From Sipunculus nudus (Eukaryota; Annelida; Sipuncula; Golfingiida; Sipunculidae): a stretch of 64,000 nucleotides of DNA. Both the position numbers and the translations under genes were made by a program. This document shows, piece after piece, positions 35,931-48,545 of this stretch. The notes under the pieces were generated by a model. The model ran no database searches. It saw nothing but the letters and a program-made list of their open reading frames with translations, and was not told the DNA's origin. The DNA is taken from NCBI GenBank assembly GCA_026874595.1, contig CM049315.1:78291401-78355400 (forward strand). Direction: 5' to 3'. Each line of letters starts with the position of its first letter. The stretch's first letter is position 1.

Positions 35931-37140
35931 CACTTTTGAACCACTGAATATTTTTTCATGAAACTTAACATTTGAATTGTTTGTACCGTTATCTCGGACA
36001 AATTAAAAAAACAGTGACCTCATCTGTTATCTTGAAGGTCCAGTAAGCAAAATGCTGTGTTATGTTCCACCATGACGTATTGCATATTTTTTCCTCAAAT
36101 TTGATACAAGTTCTTGGAAGAGACTGAAGACTTTGACTCGGATCTTTAAGGTCAATTTAGCTGAAATCCAGCTCATTTTTGCTAGGATTTCTTATGAATT
36201 TGATAACTTTTGAACCACTCCATATTCTTTCCTCAAATATGACACACAAGTTGTTTCAAGCAATTCTCATATAATTTGGAAAACTGGTGACCTTGACCTG
36301 CATCTTTAAGGTCAAATCAGCAAAAAAAAAAGAATTTTTTGTGAACACTTTAATATTTTAACCACTAAGTATTTTTTGTAAAATTTGAAATATTTCTACC
36401 ATAATTTTGATGAGTTCAAAATCAGTGACTTTGTTTTTTATCTCGTAAAATCAGCCAAAATAAAAATTGTTTGTGATTGCTATAACTTTTGAACCACTGA
36501 TCAATATATTTCTTGAAATTTGATAGGTTTCTGGTTTCTGGCTTTATCGACAGAGGGGTCTGAAAACTAGTGATCATAATATTCATCTTCAAGGTTAGAT
36601 AAATGGAAATGAAACATGTAGTGATCCCCATAGCTTTTGAAGAATTGCACATATTTTCCTCCAGTTTGATACATCAAATTACAACAAATTAAAGTCTAGG
36701 GTGCATTCTAAAACTGGTGAACTTGGCCAGGTTCATCAGCTAGTTGAAATCTGCAAATCTATATTTCTTTTTTTTTTTAATATATCTTCTGATCGTTATA
36801 ACTTTTGAAGCATGACATATTTTTTCCCTCAGATTTTATGCACAGATGTTTCAGTCAAGAACTTGGATGAGTATGACAACCTGTGACCTTGACCCTCCTC
36901 TTCAGAAACCCTAATATTTTTTGTGAACCGCATAACTGCTGAAGTACTTCATATTTTTTTATCTCCAGTTTCATATTCCAAATTTTACAACCAAGTGCTT
37001 GGAGAGTTTGAAAACCAAAATGTTTGAGAACTCCTTACCTTGAACTTAATAATTAAAGTCAGAATTATGGAATATGTGATTTCTGTAAACACAATAACTT
37101 TTGAATAAGTGCATATTTTTTTCTGTCAAATTTTGGGATG
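35931..37140 (+). repeat. degenerate 'ACTTTTGAACCACT' modules
   Basis: ATAACTTTTGAACCAC or a variant followed by a CATATTTTTTCCTCAAATTTG-like run and GTGACCTTGACC recurs roughly every 120-150 bp (about 35932, 36207, 36485, 36800, 36940, 37090). A tandemly structured dispersed repeat; no protein. Confidence 0.7.
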
Positions 37141-37725
37141 GGGACCATTGGGTAAGGGACACATATATCTGTTATCAAGTTGCAAAAACAAACTCATTCT
37201 AATGTAGACTGAGCTAATGGAAATTATTCCTTGTACCTGAAACAATAAAAAGACTCATAAAATTTATTTTCAAACAATAAGTAAAATCCAATTTTTGTCT
37301 TGTCATATTTCCTTAGTCCTTAGTATGTATCATAAATGTGAGTTGCTACTTTGTTTACATGTGTATTGGTGGAAGAAATTTGTTTTAAAATATTCAGTTA
37401 TTGAAAGGAAAAACTGAAGATTGATTATTAATCAACTTTTTTATTTTAATTCTATATTTTCATCAATAGCTAATAAAAGATTCATATAAAGATTAAATAA
37501 AACATGTTTTCATAGTTATCAAAAACAAGTCATGAGTATTCTTTCAGTTTGTATGTATACAAAGGCAGACAGTTGGTCAAGTTTAAAACAGGCACTTAAA
37601 CAGAATGCATGATTTTAATCATGCTGAGAGTTCAAGTTAATGGCTGGGTTGTTGTCACTTGACCACTGATCAAAGTTCAGTTTAATGTTGTTTGCAGTTT
37701 AATTGTCTCTGTAACTCTCTCCTAG

Positions 37726-37775
37726 GCACCTCCAGTGGTGGAATACATCCTACTGCAACATGATTAATGGAACAG
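37726..37775 (+). CDS. CD36/SCARB exon 5 of window
   Basis: A 50-bp exon between acceptor TCTCCTAG (ends 37725) and donor GTGAGG. It encodes the split Arg, then HLQWWNTSYCNMINGT, ending in phase 1. The W-W-x-x-x-C-N-M-I-N-G-T pattern is one of the most recognisable in the CD36 family and carries the first ectodomain disulfide cysteine. NTS and NGT are potential glycosylation sites. Confidence 0.94.
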
Positions 37776-37888
37776 GTGAGGCATACTTTGCTTACACTCG
37801 CAAACGTTTTGAATTATAAAAATGTGAACAAAATAGCTTGTGACAAATACAACTCCTCATTCAGTCTGGAATTTTTACTTCAGTATAT

Positions 37889-37932
37889 TATATATATATA
37901 TATACATACATACATACATACATACATATGTA
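37889..37932. repeat. TA/CATA microsatellite
   Basis: A TATATA run followed by seven CATA units in intron 5. Confidence 0.95.
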
Positions 37933-38269
37933 TACAATACAATGATTTAAGGATCTGTCAAGAATTAAAGTGACCATCATTATCTTGTCAACAGTTAAAA
38001 CAATGTTTGATGGCTCAGGCAAGATTCAGCAAAATAAAGTACAAGATTTTAGATTATATTTAATTTTTGTCATGAACATGAAAATCATTGTATTCTAGAT
38101 CATTAGAGTCTGGAAATAGCTTTTTCATGGAAAATCTGGTGCTGCTGGAACAATAGCCTTCTTGTTGGATCCATAAAGACAATGCACTATATTTCCTATT
38201 CTATTATTTTTTTACTTCCAGGCACAGCATAATCCCCTTGCAGTCAAGTTGTAGGAGAGGATATAATTT

Positions 38270-38840
38270 ATGTGTCAGTCTGTCCTTCCATCAGTTTGTA
38301 ATATTGGATTGTGGATGCATTTTATGCCACATCATTTGATCAAAACCTTTTATCTTTAACATATTGCTCACCCACCCACGGAGGAATAACCTTATGGATT
38401 TTGAGGGTCACAGGACCCACTTCTTGATAAAGTTTTTGGACACATCCCAAACTATCAATCTTTTTTAATATGGCTCACCTGCCAATGGGGTAAGAACCCT
38501 TTGATTTACAGGTGACTGGCTCAAAGATCAAGGCCACAGGGTCAACTTCTTTGAAAATTTTGGGGACAAATCAAATGCTGAAGTTTTCATCCCAAAATTT
38601 TCCACCTTTCACACAAGGCTCACCTAATAATTGGGGAAGAACCTCGTCACTTTTTATATCATAGGTTCAAAGGTCATTATCACAGGTCTCACTTCTTGAA
38701 AACTTTTGTTGGTGCATTCAAAACTGAAGTATTCATCCTGTACCTTCCATCTTTCACATAAGGCTCACCTACCAATCGTGGAAGAATCCTCTCAATTTTT
38801 AGATACCAATGTCAGAAGTTAAGGTCACAGAGAACTGCCA
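38270..38840 (+). repeat. AGGTCA-type dispersed repeat modules
   Basis: Modules with AAGATCAAGGCCACAGGGTC, CATCTTTCACATAAGGCTCA and GGGAAGAACC, the same pattern as 27430-27990 and 61980-62600. No exon seen. Confidence 0.75.
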
Positions 38841-38999
38841 TACTTTTTTTAACACTGTTTAATGAATACAATCAAATTATGCTCCTGTGGGAGATGTTCC
38901 ACTTTGCTGTGCCCTCATTTAATTAAATATTACAGCATCTTTTGTTATAATATTTTAATGATAATCATGTGCCAATAATCTCATATTTCTTCAAATAGC

Positions 39000-41095
39000 C
39001 ATCCCAGGATTTATCAGTAACCAGTCACCAAATGTTTAGATAGTCAGTATTAATGTTTCTTTGAATAACCAGTCACCAAAATTCAGATTGTCAGTGTAAA
39101 TATTTCTCTGAATAACCAGTCACCAAAATTCAGATAGTCAGTGTTAATGTTTCTCTGAATAACCAGTCACCAAAATTCAGATAGTCAGTGTTAATGTTTC
39201 TCTGAATAACCATTCACCAAAATTCAGATAGTCAGTGTTCACGTTTCTCTGAATAACCAGTCACCAAAATTCAGACAGTCAGTGTTAATGTTTCTTTGAA
39301 TAACCAGTCACCAAAATTCAGATAGTCAGTGTTAATGTTTCTCTGAATAACCAGTCAACAAAATTCAGACAGTCAGTGTTAATGTTTCTTTGAATAACCA
39401 GTCACCAAAATTCAGATAGTCAGTGTTCACGTTTCTCTGAATAACCAGTCACCAAAATTCAGATAGTCAGTGTTAATGTTTCTCTGAATAACCAGTCACC
39501 AAAATTCAGATAGTCAGTGTTAATGTTTCTCTGAATAACCAGTCACCAAAATTCAGACAGTCAGTGTTAATGTTTCTTTGAATAACCAGTCACCAAAATT
39601 CAGATAGTCAGTGTTCACGTTTCTCTGAATAACCAGTCACCAAAATTCAGATAGTCAGTGTTAATGTTTCTCTGAATAACCAGTCACCAAAATTCAGATA
39701 GTCAGTGTTAATGTTTCTCTGAATAACCATTCACCAAAATTCAGATAGTCAGTGTTAATGTTTCTCTGAATAACCAGTCACCAAAATTCAGATAGTCAGT
39801 GTTAATGTTTCTCTGAATAACCAGTCACCAAAATTCAGACAGTCAGTGTTAATGTTTCTTTGAATAACCAGTCACCAAATGTCCAGATAGTCAGTGTTCA
39901 CGTTTCTCTGAATAACCAGTCACCAAAATTCAGATAGTCAGTGTTAATGTTTCTCTCAATAACCAGTCACCAAAATCCAGATAGTCAGTATTAACGTTTC
40001 TCTTAATAACCAGTCACCAAAATTCAGATAGTCAGTGTTAACGTTTCTCTTAATAACCAGTCACCAAATCCAGATAGTCAGTGTTAATGTTTCTCTAAAT
40101 AACCAGTCACCAAAATTCAGATAGTCAGTGTTAATGTTTCTTTGAATAACCAGTCAACAAAATCCAGATAGTCAGTGTTAATGTTTCTCTAAATAACCAG
40201 TCACCAAAATCCAGATAGTCAGTGTTAATGTTTCTTTGAATAACCAGTCACCAAATATCCAGATAGTCAGTGTTCACGTTTCTCTTAATAACCAGTCACC
40301 AAATCCAGATAGTCAGTGTTAATGTTTCTCTAAATAACCAGTCACCAAAATCCAGATAGTCAGTGTTAATGTTTCTTTGAATAACCAGTCACCAAAATTC
40401 AGATTGTCAGTGTTAATGTTTCTCTAAATAACCAATCACCAAAATTCAGATAGTCAGTGTAAATGTTTCTTTGAATAACCAGTCACCAAATATCCAGATA
40501 GTCAGTGTTCACGTTTCTCTTAATAACCAGTCACCAAATCCAGATAGTCAGTGTTCACGTTTCTCTTAATAACCAGTCACCAAATCCAGATAGTCAGTGT
40601 TAATGTTTCTCTAAATAACCAGTCACCAAAATTCAGATAGTCAGTGTTAATGTTTCTTTAAATAACCAGTCACCAAAATCCAGATAGTCAGTGTTAATGT
40701 TTCTCTAAATAACCAGTCACCAAAATCCAGATAGTCAGTGTTAATGTTTCTTTGAATAACCAGTCACCAAATATCCAGATAGTCAGTGTTCACGTTTCTC
40801 TGAATAACCAGTCACCAAATCCAGATAGTCAGTGTTAATGTTTCTCTAAATAACCAGTCACCAAAATCCAGATAGTCAGTGTTAATGTTTCTTTGAATAA
40901 CCAGTCACCAAAATCCAGATAGTCAGTGTTAATGTTTCTCTAAATAACCAGTCACCAAAATTCAGATAGTCAGTGTTAATGTTTCTTTGAATAACCAGTC
41001 ACCAAAATCCAGATAGTCAGTGTTCACGTTTCTCTGAATAACCAGTCACCAAAATCCAGATAGTCAGTGTTAATGTTTCTCTAAATAAGCAGCCC
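39000..41095 (+). repeat. 47-bp satellite array, about 44 units
   Basis: Unit AATAACCAGTCACCAAAATT plus CAGATAGTCAGTGTTAATGTTTCTCTG. GTTCACG variants at 39237, 39425 and 39613 are each 188 bp (four units) apart, showing a four-unit higher-order period in the left part. It ends 330 bp before exon 6. Confidence 0.97.
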
Positions 41096-41425
41096 TTTAA
41101 CATAAGTTGTAATAATAATATTTGTATAATCTGTTATATTTTTCACACAGAGATCAGTCCAAGGTCACATGGACAGCTTTGGTATGACTAACTGGTATTT
41201 TCTATATTTAAACTTTTGTTCTCTTTCATACAATTCAGTAGGCAGGGTCACATATATAAAAAATGAGATTATAACATAGTTTTAGCAAAAGTCCAATTCT
41301 GATTATGGTATTTGTTCATTCTTGGTGTTTCCTTGATACATATTTAACTGATTTGAGTCATGACACGTTTAGTAATCGTTTGCTGGTAGAGGAATATACA
41401 GATCTGTGACTCTTTAATTTTATAG

Positions 41426-41495
41426 ATGGCACTCTTTGGCATCCCTTCATTAAGAAGACAGATGTGTTGCAGTTCTTCTCCTCAGATATCTGCAG
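41426..41495 (+). CDS. CD36/SCARB exon 6 of window
   Basis: A 70-bp exon after acceptor TTTAATTTTATAG and before donor GTATAG. It encodes DGTLWHPFIKKTDVLQFFSS and DIC, with the Arg of the conserved SSDICRS split over the junction (phase 2). The preceding NGT plus this DG gives the family's NGTDG motif. The Cys is the second disulfide cysteine. It follows the 47-bp satellite by about 330 bp. Confidence 0.93.
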
Positions 41496-42075
41496 GTATA
41501 GTCACTTTATATTATAGTTTGAAATTTAAATTTCTATCACATCATGTTTCTGTAGATTCATATGATCATGTTAACAATACATCCACATCTGGATTCTCTT
41601 GATTCTCAGTATACACAAATGAGTAAGATACTTTGTTACAACCCCTATAATAATCTGATATTATGCCTCTGAAATCTTTGTATGGGCTTGTTTTATCTAC
41701 AACCTGTTATTTAACACAGCAATGTTGACAAACAGAGAAACCATGTAACCTAAGATGGTTGGTTTCATATATGCAGAAGTTGAACAGTCAGCAGTTGAAA
41801 AACATCATTGCAAATCTCTGGTTCTTCTGACAAGCTGTCCTTGTTGAACATGTTTGTGACCCCACGATATAAATCAACACATATCTAAACAAAATGAAAA
41901 ACCTCAGTGAAGTTGGACTGGCATTATCTGGCCTATTTTTATAATGGGTTCAAGGGATTATCATTAGTTAATAAAGCCTCTGTAAATATTTATTTGTTAG
42001 TATAATGCTGATCCTCATGATAATGGAACCACACAATTGACATCTGAATTTATAATATATTATTATTATATTTAT
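41496..42075. other. intron, nothing recognised
   Basis: Plain AT-rich intron between exon 6 and the next element. Confidence 0.5.
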
Positions 42076-45000
42076 TAGCTCAGCTGACTGAAAGTCATCT
42101 GAGCTATAGCGATCACTCTTTGTCCGTCGTCCGTCTGTCCGTCTGTCTGTCTGTCAGTCTGTCCGTCTGTCCGTCCGTTAACCAGGCACAAATCGTAACC
42201 GCTGGACCTAGAACCTTGTAACTTGGGATTCTGAGAGGTCCATAAAAAATCTCCTTGGAAACCAGAAATTAGGTCTCTGTTACCCATATCCTTCGAGCTA
42301 TGTGGCCCCAAAGTACCCCCCAGAAAAGTAAAAAATTTCATACAAAAACTTCAATATCTCATTAACTACTTGACTGATGGTCATGAATTTTGGCATACAT
42401 ATTGATCATGAGATGTTACATCACTTCCTGCAGACTGGTGGCCCCACCTGTATTTTTCGATTTTTTACGAATTTTTTTCTCTATTTTTGAGACCTTTAAA
42501 AATGTGAACATCTGTTAACAAGGCACAAATCATAAAGACTGGACTTAGAATCTTAATTCTTGACACACTGAGAGGTCCATGAAAAATCTCCTTGGAAACC
42601 AGAAATTAGGTCTCTGTTACCCATATCCTTTGAGCTATGGGGCCCCAAAGTACCCCCCAGAATAGTAAAAAATTTCATACAAAAACTTCAATATCTCAAT
42701 AACTACATCACTGATGGTCTTCATTTTTGGCATATATATTGATCATGAGATGTTCAATCAGTTCCTGCAGACTGGTGGCGCCACCTGTACTGTTTGATTT
42801 TTTACGATTTTTTCCTCTATTTTTGAGACCTTTGAGGATGCTGTCATCTGTTAGCGTGGCACAAATCGTAACGACTGGACCTAGAATCTTCATTTTCGAA
42901 ACACTGAGAGACCTATTAAAAGTCTCCATGGACACCAGAAATTAGGTCTCTGTTACCCATATCCTTCGAGCTATGGGGCCCAAAATTACCCCCCAGAATA
43001 GTCAAAAATTTCATACAAAAACTTCAATATCTCATTAACTACATCACTGATGGTCATGATTTTCGACATACATATTGATCATGAGATGTTTCGTCAGTTT
43101 GTGCAGACTGGTGGCGCCACCTGTATTTTTCAATGTTCACGAATTGTTTTCTCCATTTTTGAGACCTTTAAGGATGTAGTTATCTGTCAACAGGGTACAA
43201 ATCGTTACGACTGGACCTAGAATCTTCGTTCTTGACACACAGGGAGACCCATGATAAGTCTCCATGGAAACCTGAAATTTGGTCTCTGTTACCCATATCC
43301 TTTGAGCTATGGCACTCCAAAGTACAGATCAGAATAATGGAAAATTTGATACAAAAGCTAAAGTATCTGAACAACTAATGCAGAGTTAACCATAATTGTT
43401 TGCATGGATATTGATCATGGAGTGTTTCATAAGTTTCTGCAGACTGGTGGCACCACCTGTATTTGTTCGTTTTTTTTTACGAAATTTTTCTGTATTTTTG
43501 AGACCTTTAAAGATATGAACATCTGTTAACAGGGCACAAATCATAAAAACTGGACCAAGAATCTTTATTCTTGACACACAGGGAGACCCATGAAAAGTCT
43601 CCATGGAAACTTGAAATTAGGTCTCTGTTACCCATATTCTTTAAGCTGTATGGGTCCAAAATATCCCCCCCCCCCCAGAATAATGGAAAATTTGATACAA
43701 AAACTGCAGTATTTCAATAACTACAACACTGATGGTCATGATTTTCGGCATACATATTGATCATGAGCTGTTCCATCAGTTTCTGCAGACTGGGTGTGCC
43801 ACCTCTATTTTTTTTTCAAATTCTTACGAATTTTTTTTTTTTTTTTTTGAGACCTTTAAAGATGTGGTTATCTGTCAACAGGGTACAAATCGCAACAACT
43901 GGACCTAGAATCTTCATTCTTGTCATGCAAGGACGCCCATGAAAGGTGCTTGTGGAAACTTGAAATTAGGTCTCTGTTACCCATATCCTTCAAGCTATAA
44001 GACTCCGAAGTATCCCTCAGAATAATGGACAATTTGATACAAAAACTGAAGGATCTGAACAACTAATGCAGAGATCACCATGATTTTTTGCATGGATATT
44101 GACCATTAAGTGTTTTTATTAGTTTCTGCAGACTGGTGGAGCCACCTGTATTTTTGTATCCGCCAAAACGAAGTTTTGCGGATACTATGTTTTTGACCGA
44201 GTTCCTCCGCCGCGGCGGCGTTCGTTTCCAGAGAGCTCCTCGGAGACTAATGGACCGATTTTTCCCAAACTTACACCTATTATCGGGTCACATGTGAACT
44301 GGTGCCTAACCAATTTGCATTGACCTCTGACCTTTCCTCTCTATCCAGTGTCCATTTGTGGGTCTGTTTCCACTCATAAACCCTCATATCTTGGGAACCG
44401 TTTGACCGATCAGGAAATAAAATTGATACAAATGTAGCCCTCGGATTGCTTTATAACATAGACAAAAATGGTGGCGCCACCTGTAACCATGTTTGCACAG
44501 TGTCCATCTGTTCATCTGCCTTGGGTTAAAATCACTCATATCTCTGCAGTGAATTGACTAATTCTACTGAAATTCGTCATGTGTATACATCCAGGATAGC
44601 TTTCTTGATTTTATGACATGTGGCGCCACTTACATTCACGTTCACGCTGATGACATCCAAGCTTATATCTCGGGAACCGTTTGACCGATCAGGAAATAAA
44701 ATTTATACAAATGTAGCCCTTTGATAGCTCTGTAACATACACAAAAAATGGTGGCGCCACCTGTAACAATGTTTGCACAGCGTCTGTCTGTTAGTCTGCC
44801 GTGGCCTAAAATTACTCATTTCTCTGTAGTGCTTCGACATAACTGCCTAAAATTTTGCAGGTTTATACATCGTGGACAGCTTTCTTGATTTTATGACAGG
44901 TGGCGCCACCTACATTCTAGTTAACGCTGGACACATCCAAGCTCATATCTCAGGAACCATTTGACCGATTGGGCCAAAATTGTGCATGTGTTTAGATCTC

Positions 45001-45507
45001 ACATAGGTCTTTATCATACACAAAACTGGAGGGGTTACCTGCAAAGATTTTTGCACAGTGTTTGTCTGTTTGTCTGCCATGGGCAAAAATCGCTCATATA
45101 CATGTAGTGGTTTGACTTTTCTGCCTAAAATTTTGCAGGTGTATACAACTTGGACAGCTTTCTGGATTTGTGGTAGGTGGCACAACCTACATACACATTT
45201 AGGCTGCAGACATCCATGCTAATATGCAACATACCTCACTCTATTTCCCCTTGCCACTCAATCCATGCCTCACTATCCGATTTTGGCAGATACATGTAGT
45301 CACTTGTCGGTTACCCGTATTCTAGTTTTAAAAGTTTACACATTTTTCTCTATTTTTGAGATATATAAATACAGACTAAATCTTGGCCTGTTGGTTAATC
45401 TGTTTGATGCTTCAGTTGAATGGGTATATACTACCATTCTGGTGATAAAATTTCCTTTTGCGAATCTCTTCCCAGTCAGCTGAGCGTCATGACCCATTGG
45501 TCACTTG
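42076..45507 (+). mobile_element. GCTCAGCTG family element with 336-bp tandem modules
   Basis: Starts TAGCTCAGCTGACTG and ends CAGCTGAGC (45477-45485) then GACCCATTGGTCACTTG. After a CTGT/CCGT microsatellite it has six modules of about 336 bp, marked by GGTGGCGCCACCTGT or variants at about 42439, 42775, 43111, 43446, 43793 and 44134. It is interrupted at 44155-45325 by another element. Confidence 0.85.
44155..45325 (+). mobile_element. Helentron-like element A (TATCCGCC family)
   Basis: Starts TGTATCCGCCAAAACGAAG, has the inverse TTTTGGCAGATACA near 45287, then TTACCCGTATTCTAG. Flanks CCTGTATTTTT and TTTTAAAAGTTTACACATTT rejoin to match uninterrupted copies of the host module, so the boundaries are supported by an empty-site comparison. 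The body has GGTGGCGCCACCT modules. Confidence 0.82.
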
Positions 45508-45935
45508 TATTATGATATTATATATATAAATTATAATATAATAAATGTGATAAAGACTTATGTAGGTTTGCTCTTATTAGAAACATTGTTGTTCCACCAA
45601 GTGATGCTTGTTGGTAATTTTATAGGTATTTTTTTCACAGGACATTCATGTTCAAAATTGACCTCGCTTTGAATTATTCAGATAATCTGGCAGTTATAAA
45701 GAACACACCTGCTCCAGTCCTTACAAAAATTTCTATAAAACAGTTAATTTAATATCTTTTGTTATATATGTCTTGCATGAAGTGACAACACTTTGTGACA
45801 GGTGTTGATACAATATTATTGAATCTGCCTAAACAAAGTTGACAGGGTTCTGCTACCACTGCTGCTTTAGCTTCCAGATTTGAACTATGAGATCACAGGA
45901 CAAATTTTACCAAAACTTTACACTTTACACTTAAT
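45508..45935. other. intron, nothing recognised
   Basis: AT-rich stretch between two dispersed elements; no exon. Confidence 0.5.
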
Positions 45936-47798
45936 TGTATCCTCCAAAACAAAGTTTTGCAGATTCTATGTTTTTGACCAGGTTCCACCGCTGCCACATT
46001 CGATTCCAAAATAGAACTCTGAGACCACTGGACAGAGTTTCCGAAACTCAAATGATTATCAGGTCAAATGTGAACTGGTGCCAAAATATTTTGTGTTGAC
46101 CTCTGACCTTTCGTCTCTCCAGTGCGTCAGTATGTGCATCTGTTTTGATATATTAACCTACATATCTTCGGACTCGTTTGACCAATCAGGCAAAAAATTT
46201 TGCACAAATGTAGCCCTTGAATAGATTTATAACATACACAAAAAAAATTCTGGAACCAACTGCCACCATTTTTGCAAACTGTTTATCTCCCATCTGATAA
46301 AATCAATCATCTCTGCAGTGGTAGGACTTATCCACCTGAAATTTTGCATTTGTATACATCCTGGATAGCTTTCTTGATTTTATGACAGGAGGTGCCACCT
46401 ACCTTCAAGTTGAGGCTGCAGACATGCAGGCTTATATCTCAGGACTGGTTTGACATATTTTCCTGAAATTTTGCGAGTGTATAGATTTCACATAGCTCTT
46501 ATCATACTGGTGGCGCCACCTGCAACTATTTTTGCACAGCGTCTGTTTGTTTGTCTGCCTTGGGATAAAATCACTCATATCTCCGCAGTAAATGGACCAC
46601 TGAAATTTTGCTTGTTTTTATCCTGGATAGCTTTCTTGATTTTATGACAGGTGGCGCCACCTACATTCACGTTCAGGCTGCAGACATGCAGGCTTATATC
46701 TCAGGACTGGTTTGACATATTTTCCTGAAATTTTGCGTGTGTATAGATTTCACATAGCTCTTATCATACTGGCGGCGCCACATGCAACTATTTTTGCACA
46801 GCGTCTGTTTGTTTGTCTGCCGTGGGATAAAATCACTCATATCCTGGTAGTGGTTTCACTTATCTGCCAAAAAATTTTGCATGTACTTACTGTGGTTTGC
46901 TTAATATTCATGGTGGTTTCAAATTTGTGATTTTAGCAGTAGGGTAAAAACAAGAAATTGAAACCACACAGATATGAAACCTTGCTGTCATGGGAAAATA
47001 GTCTCTGTAGTTGCCACCAGGTCAAGACTTACACGGTTTCTTGACCAAAGCATTATTGATCATACTCTCACTGACAGGTGAGCTTTGGGGAAGGGCCTTC
47101 AGGTAATTAACTCTGAGCAGTTAGTTTACCAAAACATTCATGGGCCGGGAGAATGGTTAATGGGGCAATACAAGCAGGTAACATTGTGTAATAAAAAACA
47201 TACATATTTTTATGTTTTATCAATAATTAATACATGCCCAGTCATGAAAATGGAACCCTGTGAAACTATGAAAAATTAATTGAGCACGAAAATTGAGCCC
47301 CATAAATATAAAGCCATCCACAGTACATCTTGGATAGCTTTCTCGAATTTGTAGCAGATGGCCCCACATACATTTATGTTTTCACTGCAGACATAGATGC
47401 TAATATCTCAGGACTGTTTGACATATCCCCCCGAAATATGAATGTATATAGATCTCACATAGCTCTTTATCATACACAAAATTGGTGGCGCCACCTGCAA
47501 CCATTTATGCACAGCGTCCTTTTGTTTGTCTGGTGTGGGATAAAATCACTCATATACAAGCAGTGGTTTGACTTGTCTGCCTAAAATTTGCATATGGATA
47601 CAACTTGGATAGCTTTCTGGATTTTGTTGCAGGTGGTGCCACCTACATACACATTTCGGCTGCAGACATCCATGCTAATATGCAACACATCTCACTCTAT
47701 TTCCCCTGCTGTACTTCACCCTTCCCACTCTTGAGTTTTGGCGGATACACGTAGTCACTTGTCAACACGTAGTCGCTTGTCCACTACCCGTATTCTAG
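45936..47798 (+). mobile_element. Helentron-like element B (TATCCGCC family)
   Basis: Starts TGTATCCTCCAAAACAAAG; inverse GTTTTGGCGGATACAC at 47743, hairpin GTAGT...ACTAC and terminal CCCGTATTCTAG. Internal modules carry GGTGGCGCCACC at about 46510, 46653 and 47486. Contains a nested MITE at 46890-47323. Confidence 0.85.
46890..47323. mobile_element. TA-target MITE nested in element B
   Basis: CTGTGG...CCACAG ends flanked by TA (46888-46889, 47324-47325). Removing it restores GCATGTACTTACATCTTGG, which matches the sister module near 61060 (GCATGTTTATACATCTTAG). Family of the 14212 element. Confidence 0.9.
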
Positions 47799-48147
47799 TT
47801 ACCAATGGCTGTCCTAACTGTATAAAACACATGCCAGCTGAAAACTATGCAAAATATGTAAAACACAATGCCAGCTAAATCCCACCATCCAGGTCTATCA
47901 CTGTGTAAGGATCGAGACATCCAGAAAGTTTTTACATATATAAGTTTAATAAATTCTAAACAAAACTTGTTTACTTAATACTGCTGCCATACATAAATGT
48001 TCTTTCATTGGTACATGTTGAACAGAAATAAAACTTTTGAAAATTATCACCAAACATTGGTTGGCACATTATGATAGGTGTAGTCTGTAGAATAATTAAA
48101 CCTTTGATTATTGTTATGATTTTATGAATTTAAAATTGTTTTTTAAG

Positions 48148-48317
48148 GTCCTTAACAGCAGTTTACCAGCATGAAAGATTCGTGGATGGGATCAGATTGT
48201 ACAGGTTTAGCCCCCCTGATTCAGCTTTTGCAGATCCACATAAGAACCCTGACAACCTGGGCTTCTGTACCACAAAGTGTTTCAAAGCAGGAGTGTTAGA
48301 TCTGAGCAGCTGCAAGG
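48148..48317 (+). CDS. CD36/SCARB exon 7 of window
   Basis: Acceptor TTTTTTAAG ends at 48147; donor GTAAGT starts at 48318. The 170 bp encode SLTAVYQHERFVDGIRLYRF, then SPPDSAFADPHKNPDNLGFC and TTKCFKAGVLDLSSCK. The three cysteines are the C-rich core that forms the family's remaining disulfides. NPDN-GFC resembles SR-BI and GVLDxSxC resembles LIMP-2 and CD36. The exon enters at phase 2 and leaves at phase 1. The AAG acceptor is less common than CAG but legitimate; the frame and family match support it. Confidence 0.94.
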
Positions 48318-48363
48318 GTAAGTCCTCACATCTGTTTATTTTTTCTACTTTATTCTATAAAAC

Positions 48364-48545
48364 TTGAATTCTGCATTGTAATGAATGCAAGCCTCTGCCA
48401 TTCTTTTTATTTTGCCCCTGTTCCCAGATTCATCATTCATGTGTGACTTTATGTTTGTGTCACTATTATTTGATGATGTTCCTGGATCTGGACCATGTGC
48501 TGGACCAACACCAAAATCTAATTGATTCTTAACAGACCCACTGGT
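48364..48545 (+). repeat. dispersed repeat D, copy 4
   Basis: GAATTCTGCATTGTAATGAA, GATGATGTTCCTGGATC and AAAATCTAATTGATTC match the copies at 5965 and 7575. Confidence 0.7.
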
